In this document: in pieces, positions 58,570-64,000 of the stretch
Layout of the letters: every line of letters begins with the position of its first letter
Numbering within the stretch: position 1 is the first letter of the stretch
DNA from: Erysipelotrichaceae bacterium
GTDB taxonomy: Bacteria; Bacillota_I; Bacilli_A; RFN20; CAG-826
Length of the DNA stretch: 64,000 nt
NCBI GenBank assembly: GCA_015059105.1
Contig: SVBB01000001.1
Span: forward strand, 1 to 64,000
Direction: 5' to 3'
The notes under the pieces: generated by a model
What the model was told of the DNA's origin: nothing
The model's input: the letters and a program-made list of their open reading frames with translations, nothing else
The model's database searches: none
Made by a program: the position numbers and the translations under genes

Positions 58570-60714
58570 ATGAGAAATTCCTTTATTAAGGCCCAACTAA
58601 CATCGCTTAAGACAATTCAACTTATGGTATTTACCAATGTTCCAAGACCATATGATTTGACGTTTACTTTATTCGATTCCCCTAAAGATGAAGGCACGAA
58701 ATTAAGAATTCTTAAACAAAGTGGTAGTAACTTAGTTAATATCTTTGAACTTGAACTCCCAAAACCATATGAATTTGGTAAGCAGTATTATATTGGTGTG
58801 ACATCATTTAATCCCCAACCAGTTGATGTCAACAATGCGATATATTTCCCAGAATTTGATGAATTATTCAACTATAACGGTGATGATTTAGGTGCGATTT
58901 ATCATAAAGATCATACTGATTTTGCTTTATGGGCTCCTTTAGCGACCCGTGTCGCGATTAAGATTTGCCATGGGAAAGATGATTTTGAATATCATACGAT
59001 GAAAAGAACCAGTAAAGGTGTATGGAGATACACTCACCCAGGAAATAATCTCAACCTTCGTTATTCTTATTTGGTGACCAATGATGGCGTGACTAGAGAA
59101 TCAACTGACCCATATGCGAAAGGCGCTTCTACTAATAGCTTTTTCTCCGCGGTTGTCGATTATGAAGCAATTAGAAAAAAGAGCAAACATCAACCTAAGG
59201 TTGAAATCAAGAATTATGTCGACGCGGTCATCTATGAAGTCGGTATTCGTGACTTTACTGAACAGAATAATAAAGCGACGGATATCGTTAATAAAGGTAA
59301 ATATCTTGGATTTGTAGAAGAAGGCAGAAAGACTGCAGGTGGTCATCCAGCGGGATTAGATTATTTAAAGAATCTTGGTATTACCCACGTACAGCTCAAC
59401 CCAGTTATCGATTTCGGCACTGTCGATGATATCGATATGGATAAAAAATATAACTGGGGATATGACCCAATTTCTATGTTTGCCTTAGAAGGCAGCTATT
59501 CTCTCCATCCTGATATTCCTCAAGAAAGACTTGTGGAATTCCGTACGATGGTCGATAAATTACATAAAGCGAACATCCGCGTCATCATGGATGTCGTTTA
59601 TAACCATACATACAATTATATAACTAGCTGTTATGAAAAGATTGTTCCTCAATATTATTTCCGTAGATGTTATAACGGCAATATTTCCTGTGCATCTGGA
59701 TGTGGAAACGATATCGCTAGTGAAAAATATATGGTCAGAAAGATGATTATTGACTCACTTAAATATTTTGCCGATGTATTTGATATCGATGGCTATAGAT
59801 TTGACTTAATGGGCTTAAGTGATGTTGAAACGATTAATCAGGGTTTAAGAGAATGCCGCAAGATTAAAAAAGACATTATGTTTTATGGCGAAGGATGGAA
59901 CATGGGCGATCTTCCTCACGAGAAGAAAGCTTGTTCTGATAATGCTTATCAGATGCCAGAAGTTGGTTTCTTTAATGATACATATCGCGACATTATTAAA
60001 GGCGCGACATTTGATAAAAGTGCAAAAGGATATATCGGTGGCGATATCAATTATGCTTTTGGCATGAAATTTGCATTAACTGGTTCAACAATCAACTTAA
60101 ATTATGAGGCAAAATACGCTAACGCGAACCAAAGCATCAATTATGCCGAATGCCATGACAACAACACATTATTCGATAAATTAACTTTCTCTAATCCAGA
60201 TGAAGATGAGGATACTTTATTAGAGAGAGTGAGATTAACCAATGGTTTAATCGCTTGCTCAATTGGAGTTCCTTTCTATCATATGGGACAAGAAATCGGT
60301 CAAAGTAAGAAAGGTTTAGATAACACTTATAACGTCTTAGGAATCAATAAAATGAACTGGCACCTTGTTGATGAAAGATATGAGATGGTCAATTATTTAA
60401 AAGCCATGATTGCCTATCGTCGTAACCCAGATATGCCGATTCCACACGCAAAAGAAGAAATCCAAAAATGGGTTAATATTTATGAGCGAGATGGTGGAAT
60501 GTTTCTCGAAGCAAACCACCTTAAGACAAACAGCATGTATTCCTCTTTTGTAGTTGCTGTGAATCCAACGACAAAGGTAATTCAAGTGAACCCTGAAGAT
60601 AAATATGAATTGGTGGTTGGCACCCATGGGGCAGCAAACCCAAAACATACGAGCAAGAATCTAATTGTCTCTATCCCGCCACTATGTACAATAGTGATCG
60701 GAAAACGAAAATAA
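58570..60714 (+). CDS. pulA: type I pullulanase (GH13)
   Basis: A 714-aa alpha-1,6-debranching enzyme. An N-terminal domain of about 110 residues precedes a CBM48-like module (DFALWAPLATRVAIKIC). The GH13 barrel includes YNWGYDP, the signature motif of pullulanases, and VIMDVVYNHTY. The nucleophile is Asp412 (DGYRFDLM), acid/base Glu441 (YGEGWNMG) and third acid Asp530 (ECHDNNTLFD). No signal peptide, so it acts inside on glycogen or imported alpha-glucans. The Shine-Dalgarno AGGAG lies at the end of ftsK, so it may be co-transcribed with it. Confidence 0.95.
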   Translation: MRNSFIKAQLTSLKTIQLMVFTNVPRPYDLTFTLFDSPKDEGTKLRILKQSGSNLVNIFELELPKPYEFGKQYYIGVTSFNPQPVDVNNAIYFPEFDELFNYNGDDLGAIYHKDHTDFALWAPLATRVAIKICHGKDDFEYHTMKRTSKGVWRYTHPGNNLNLRYSYLVTNDGVTRESTDPYAKGASTNSFFSAVVDYEAIRKKSKHQPKVEIKNYVDAVIYEVGIRDFTEQNNKATDIVNKGKYLGFVEEGRKTAGGHPAGLDYLKNLGITHVQLNPVIDFGTVDDIDMDKKYNWGYDPISMFALEGSYSLHPDIPQERLVEFRTMVDKLHKANIRVIMDVVYNHTYNYITSCYEKIVPQYYFRRCYNGNISCASGCGNDIASEKYMVRKMIIDSLKYFADVFDIDGYRFDLMGLSDVETINQGLRECRKIKKDIMFYGEGWNMGDLPHEKKACSDNAYQMPEVGFFNDTYRDIIKGATFDKSAKGYIGGDINYAFGMKFALTGSTINLNYEAKYANANQSINYAECHDNNTLFDKLTFSNPDEDEDTLLERVRLTNGLIACSIGVPFYHMGQEIGQSKKGLDNTYNVLGINKMNWHLVDERYEMVNYLKAMIAYRRNPDMPIPHAKEEIQKWVNIYERDGGMFLEANHLKTNSMYSSFVVAVNPTTKVIQVNPEDKYELVVGTHGAANPKHTSKNLIVSIPPLCTIVIGKRK

Positions 60715-60715
60715 A

Positions 60716-62008
60716 TTAAAACAATATATCTTTTTTACGAAGCTTTTTCGGATAATGATTTTTAATTATATTTCCGTTTATTTTTGAAAAATCTAGTGGA
60801 ATTCCTTGATATTTTATTAAGATATTGCCTTTGTTTTTATTTTCGTTAATATTTATTTCTTCGCCACTAAGATATTTTGTTATTTCTTCTTTATTTAAAT
60901 CGACTTCGTTAACAAAAGAAGATAAATAGTGAGCGAGATGATAATCGTAATTAGTGCCTTTAGAGAATATTTCTCCAATCTTTAATCCGTATTGAATGAT
61001 ATTTAGTTTTTTATATGTAAAAAGCGTGGGTAAACCAAATAAAACATTATTGAAATTTTTGATATCAAAAGCGCTTATGTCTTTTGGCAATTCCTTATTC
61101 TTGTAGGTTGCTACTTTATTATGGTATTTGATTTCTCCTGGCTTTTTTATTAAGCAGATATAATGCCCTTCTCCAGAAAATAAATGTGGGAATAAATGTA
61201 TGCCTAAATGATCTTTGCTTTCATAATATTGTTTCCTACTTGGGATAGGGATAATCTCTGCATCGGTATGCTCTAATAGATGCTTAATAACCATTTCATC
61301 TTCTTCGTATGAATATGAACAAGTGGAATAAACCATTGTCCCACCTATAGCTAGCATTTCATAACATATGTCGATTAGTTGACACTGGGTTAACGAGAAT
61401 TTATAGACTTTATTAAGCGACCAATCATCAACCATCTTATCTTCTTTTCTAAACATTCCAGAACCAGAACAAGGAGCATCGAGAATGATTTTTGTAAAGT
61501 AATTAAGATAATGCTGATAGATATTACCAAAATCGTTATTGGTGATCACTATATTGCTTCTACCCATTCTTTGGACGTTTTCTTGAAGAATAAAGGTGCG
61601 GTCTCTTGCTAAATCGTTAGAGATGATGAGTCCTTTGTTATCCATTAGCAAAGACGCCCCAATGGTTTTCCCTCCAGGAGCAGCACATAAATCTAAAACA
61701 GTATCGTTTTCATTTGGATTAAGAAGATAACTCACTAATATCGCAGAAGGCTCTTGAATATAAAAACAACCGAGTTCATGATAAATGCTCTTTCCTAATT
61801 GATATTCATCTTTATCAAAAATATAAGCGTATGGCACGATAGGATGCTTTTTGATATTTGGAAATAAAGATAACAATGTTTCTTCATCCATCTTTTCTTT
61901 GTTTAGGATTAATCCATTAACATTTTTCTCTTTTAAAGAATCTAGTAATGAATTGATATCATTTTCTGATAAATATGAACGGAGATGGGAGATGAATTCT
62001 TGCTTCAT
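60716..62008 (-). CDS. NOL1/NOP2/sun-family rRNA cytosine-C5 methyltransferase
   Basis: A 430-aa RsmF/YebU-like enzyme. SAM-binding motif I is VLDLCAAPGGKTIGASLLM. The catalytic pair of Cys lies in DAPCSGSGMFRKE and YSTCSYSYEEDE. A C-terminal extension of about 130 residues (GEGHYICLIKK onward) is the PUA-like region of RsmF-type members. On the minus strand a TATGAT box ends 6 nt before the ATG, so a leaderless start is likely. It is convergent with pulA (1 nt between stops) and divergent from rarA. Confidence 0.92.
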   Translation of the reverse strand: MKQEFISHLRSYLSENDINSLLDSLKEKNVNGLILNKEKMDEETLLSLFPNIKKHPIVPYAYIFDKDEYQLGKSIYHELGCFYIQEPSAILVSYLLNPNENDTVLDLCAAPGGKTIGASLLMDNKGLIISNDLARDRTFILQENVQRMGRSNIVITNNDFGNIYQHYLNYFTKIILDAPCSGSGMFRKEDKMVDDWSLNKVYKFSLTQCQLIDICYEMLAIGGTMVYSTCSYSYEEDEMVIKHLLEHTDAEIIPIPSRKQYYESKDHLGIHLFPHLFSGEGHYICLIKKPGEIKYHNKVATYKNKELPKDISAFDIKNFNNVLFGLPTLFTYKKLNIIQYGLKIGEIFSKGTNYDYHLAHYLSSFVNEVDLNKEEITKYLSGEEININENKNKGNILIKYQGIPLDFSKINGNIIKNHYPKKLRKKDILF

Positions 62009-62084
62009 TCTTCTATCATAACTGAAGCGAAAGTAAAAATTAATGTTTAATTCTTTTTCTTTACCTTATAAAATAAGGAAGAAA

Positions 62085-63320
62085 ATGAATAGACCATTAG
62101 CGGACATCATGAGACCAAATACCCTTGAAGAGATGGTGGGACAAACTCATCTTCTTAAAGAGGGAAGCGTCTTTCGTAATGCGTTAAACAATAAGAAAGT
62201 TCCAAATATGATCTTTTATGGTCCTCCTGGAACTGGAAAAACGACAATCGCGAATATCATTGCGAAGCAGTCTAATCTCTCTTTATATAAACTGAACGGT
62301 ACATCTGCTTCCACAGAAGATATTAAAAAAGTAATTGGAGAAATCGATTCATTATTTAATGGAAACGGTATTCTCTTATATTTAGATGAGATTCAATATC
62401 TCAATAAGAAACAACAACAATCATTATTAGAATTTGTGGAAAGTGGCGACATCACTTTAATTGCATCAACCACCGAAAACCCATACTTTTATATTTATCC
62501 AGCATTAATCTCGCGTTGTGTGGTTTTTGAATTTAAAGCGATTAGTAGTAAAGAGATTGAAAAAGGCATCTTAAGAGCGTGTTCTGTCTTAAATATTGAA
62601 ATTGAAGAAGAAGCATTAAGCAAACTTGCTTTAGCAAGTAATGGTGATATGCGTAAATGCTTGAACAATTTAGAATTTTTAACCGCTTCTTTGCAGAATA
62701 ATAAAATCACTCTTGATAGAGTCAATGAATTAATCGATAAAGCAAATATCGTTTACGATAGAGGTGAAGATAAGCATTTTGATAATTTAAGCGCACTAAT
62801 GAAATCGTTAAGAGGTTCTGATCCTGACGCGGCTTTATTTTATATGGCTAAACTCCTTGAAGGGGGAGATTTAATCGCTGTATGCCGTAGATTATTATGC
62901 TCCGCTAGTGAAGATATTGGTTTAGCTTATCCACAGATTATTCCGATTGTTAAAGCAGCAGTGGATTCCGCGCTTCAATTAGGAATGCCAGAAGCTAGAC
63001 TTCCTCTTGCAAACGCTGCTATTTTGCTCGCGACTGCCCCTAAGAGCAATGCCGCTTGTTTAGCAATTGATGCCGCAATTGAAGACGTTCATAACGGATT
63101 AGGAATAAACGTTCCTCGTCAACTTCAAAACACGCATTTTGATGGGAAAGATGCAAAAGTCAAAGGACAGCATTATTTATATCCACACGATTTTGAAAAT
63201 CATTGGGTTAATCAACAATATCTTCCAGATGATATCAAAGATCACAAATACTATGTCTATCAAGACAATAAATACGAGCAATCATTAAAAGAATATTGGA
63301 ACAAGGTGAAGAAGAAATGA
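62085..63320 (+). CDS. rarA: replication-associated recombination protein RarA (MgsA)
   Basis: A 411-aa AAA+ ATPase acting at stalled forks. It starts MNRPLADIMRPNTLEEMVGQ, the normal family N-terminus, so ATG 62085 is preferred over 62043. Walker A is FYGPPGTGKTTIANI, Walker B LYLDEIQYLNKKQQ, sensor 1 ASTTENPYF, followed by the tetramerisation domain (ASEDIGLAYPQIIPIVKAAV, AILLATAPKSNA). dtd overlaps its stop by 4 nt, so rarA-dtd-mnmA form one operon. Confidence 0.97.
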   Translation: MNRPLADIMRPNTLEEMVGQTHLLKEGSVFRNALNNKKVPNMIFYGPPGTGKTTIANIIAKQSNLSLYKLNGTSASTEDIKKVIGEIDSLFNGNGILLYLDEIQYLNKKQQQSLLEFVESGDITLIASTTENPYFYIYPALISRCVVFEFKAISSKEIEKGILRACSVLNIEIEEEALSKLALASNGDMRKCLNNLEFLTASLQNNKITLDRVNELIDKANIVYDRGEDKHFDNLSALMKSLRGSDPDAALFYMAKLLEGGDLIAVCRRLLCSASEDIGLAYPQIIPIVKAAVDSALQLGMPEARLPLANAAILLATAPKSNAACLAIDAAIEDVHNGLGINVPRQLQNTHFDGKDAKVKGQHYLYPHDFENHWVNQQYLPDDIKDHKYYVYQDNKYEQSLKEYWNKVKKK

Positions 63321-63772
63321 GAGTAGTGCTAACAACAGTTAATCACGCAGATGTGAAAATCGATGGAAAAGTCGTCGGTGCGATTAAGCGCGGCTACCTT
63401 TTGCTCGTCGGTTTTACTGAAGGGGATGATAAAGCAATCGTTGAAAAGATGGTTGATAAGATTTTAGCGTTACGCGTTTTCCCAGATGAACACGGACAAA
63501 TCAATATCTCTTTAAACGATGTTAACGGCGATATTCTTTCTATCTCCCAATTCACTTTATATGGTGATGTTAGAAAAGGAAGAAGACCATCATTTACTGA
63601 TGTGCTTCGTCCACATGACGCTGAACTATTATATGATTACTTTAACCTATTAATCGAACAAAAACATGGCAGTGTTTCCACAGGTGTTTTTGGCGCGGAC
63701 ATGAAAGTCACAAGCGAAAATGATGGGCCTTTTACTTTAACTCTTGATAGCAAGGAGCTATTCCCTTTATGA
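63317..63772 (+). CDS. dtd: D-aminoacyl-tRNA deacylase
   Basis: A 151-aa homodimeric editor that removes D-amino acids and glycine from tRNA. It starts MRVVLTTVNHADVKIDGKVV and has SQFTLYGDVRKGRRPSFTD and the late NDGPFTLTLDS (Gly-cis-Pro motif). The ATG overlaps the rarA stop (ATGA), and its own stop overlaps mnmA in the same way. Translational coupling is thus likely across all three genes. Confidence 0.97.
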   Translation: MRVVLTTVNHADVKIDGKVVGAIKRGYLLLVGFTEGDDKAIVEKMVDKILALRVFPDEHGQINISLNDVNGDILSISQFTLYGDVRKGRRPSFTDVLRPHDAELLYDYFNLLIEQKHGSVSTGVFGADMKVTSENDGPFTLTLDSKELFPL

Positions 63773-64000
63773 AAAAAGTATTATTAGGTTTATCGGGCGG
63801 AGTTGATTCCGCGGTAGCTTTATATTTACTTAAAAAAGATGGTTATGATGTCACCTGTTGCTTTATGCGTAACTGGGACGCTCTCGCGAATAACGATTAT
63901 CTTGGTAATCCGACAATAGGTAACTCTCAGTGCCCACAAGAAAAAGACTGGGATGATGCAAAAAAAGTTGCAGAATTATTAAAAACACCGATAATTCGCC
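63769..64000 (+). CDS. mnmA: tRNA-specific 2-thiouridylase MnmA (5' part, runs off window)
   Basis: Only the first 77 codons are in the window. KKVLLGLSGGVDSAVALYLL is the PP-loop ATP pyrophosphatase motif and VTCCFMRNWD the next conserved block. QCPQEKDWDDAKKVAELL follows as in MnmA, which thiolates U34 of tRNA-Lys/Glu/Gln. AAGGAG lies shortly before the ATG. Confidence 0.93.
   Translation, partial: MKKVLLGLSGGVDSAVALYLLKKDGYDVTCCFMRNWDALANNDYLGNPTIGNSQCPQEKDWDDAKKVAELLKTPIIR

Noticed and set aside
1-64000. Mycoplasma-type code with UGA as Trp
   Set aside because: Several complete genes end in TGA at the family-typical place (for example the alcohol dehydrogenase and dtd), and conserved Trp residues are TGG.

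Overview
The window reads as the chromosome of a low-GC, anaerobic Bacilli/Mollicutes-grade bacterium, probably a gut-type uncultured lineage related to Erysipelotrichales or RF39-like groups. The reasons are: AT-rich DNA; Bacillus-type gene orders (rpmG-secE-nusG, rplK-rplA-rplJ-rplL-rsmC-rpoB-rpoC); Spx, RNase J, RarA and FtsK/SpoIIIE; anaerobe enzymes (single-chain pyruvate:ferredoxin oxidoreductase, rubrerythrin, iron alcohol dehydrogenase); plant-glycan enzymes (two GH53 galactanases, a pullulanase); and a Mollicutes-like Asn at the RpoB rifampicin position. TGA is used as a normal stop and Trp is TGG, so the genetic code is standard. Species cannot be named from this sequence.

Layout. 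1-4.85 kb is an accessory island ending beside the 3' end of a tRNA-Ser(GGA). It holds an XRE/ImmA regulator with a PIN nuclease; a 19-codon leader ORF with three stem-loops in front of a DUF4417-like gene; a probable BECR-fold RNase toxin with a partner gene; a frameshifted remnant; and an IS3-type transposase. 5-24 kb is housekeeping (rluA-like, trpS, spx, maf, rnj, def, rsmD, coaD, proS, 5-FCL) mixed with poorly known membrane and small proteins, plus two more single tRNA-Ser genes (CGA, GCT). 23.8-32.1 kb starts with a lone tyrosine recombinase and continues with an AraC-led galactan locus: an unknown 597-aa enzyme-like protein, a zinc-ribbon protein, a cytoplasmic GH53, a surface lipoprotein and a lipoprotein GH53. 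At 32.1 kb a free-standing structured RNA of about 130 nt precedes nifJ.

35.9-41.5 kb holds unusual membrane proteins, rubrerythrin and a methyltransferase-like gene. 41.6-55.4 kb is the ribosomal/RNA polymerase cluster, interrupted by an oppositely oriented ktrBA potassium-uptake operon between nusG and rplK; L1-type and L10 leader structures are visible. A 422-bp non-coding element with five copies of an 18-bp repeat in inverted arrangement lies between rpoC and ftsK. The right end carries ftsK/spoIIIE, type I pullulanase, a NOL1/NOP2/sun RNA methyltransferase, rarA, dtd and the start of mnmA.

A theme across the window is that many first genes of transcription units have a -10 box only 6-8 nt before the start codon and no Shine-Dalgarno sequence (leaderless or nearly so), whereas genes inside operons have strong Shine-Dalgarno sites. 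All family assignments are from reading motifs; no database search was run.
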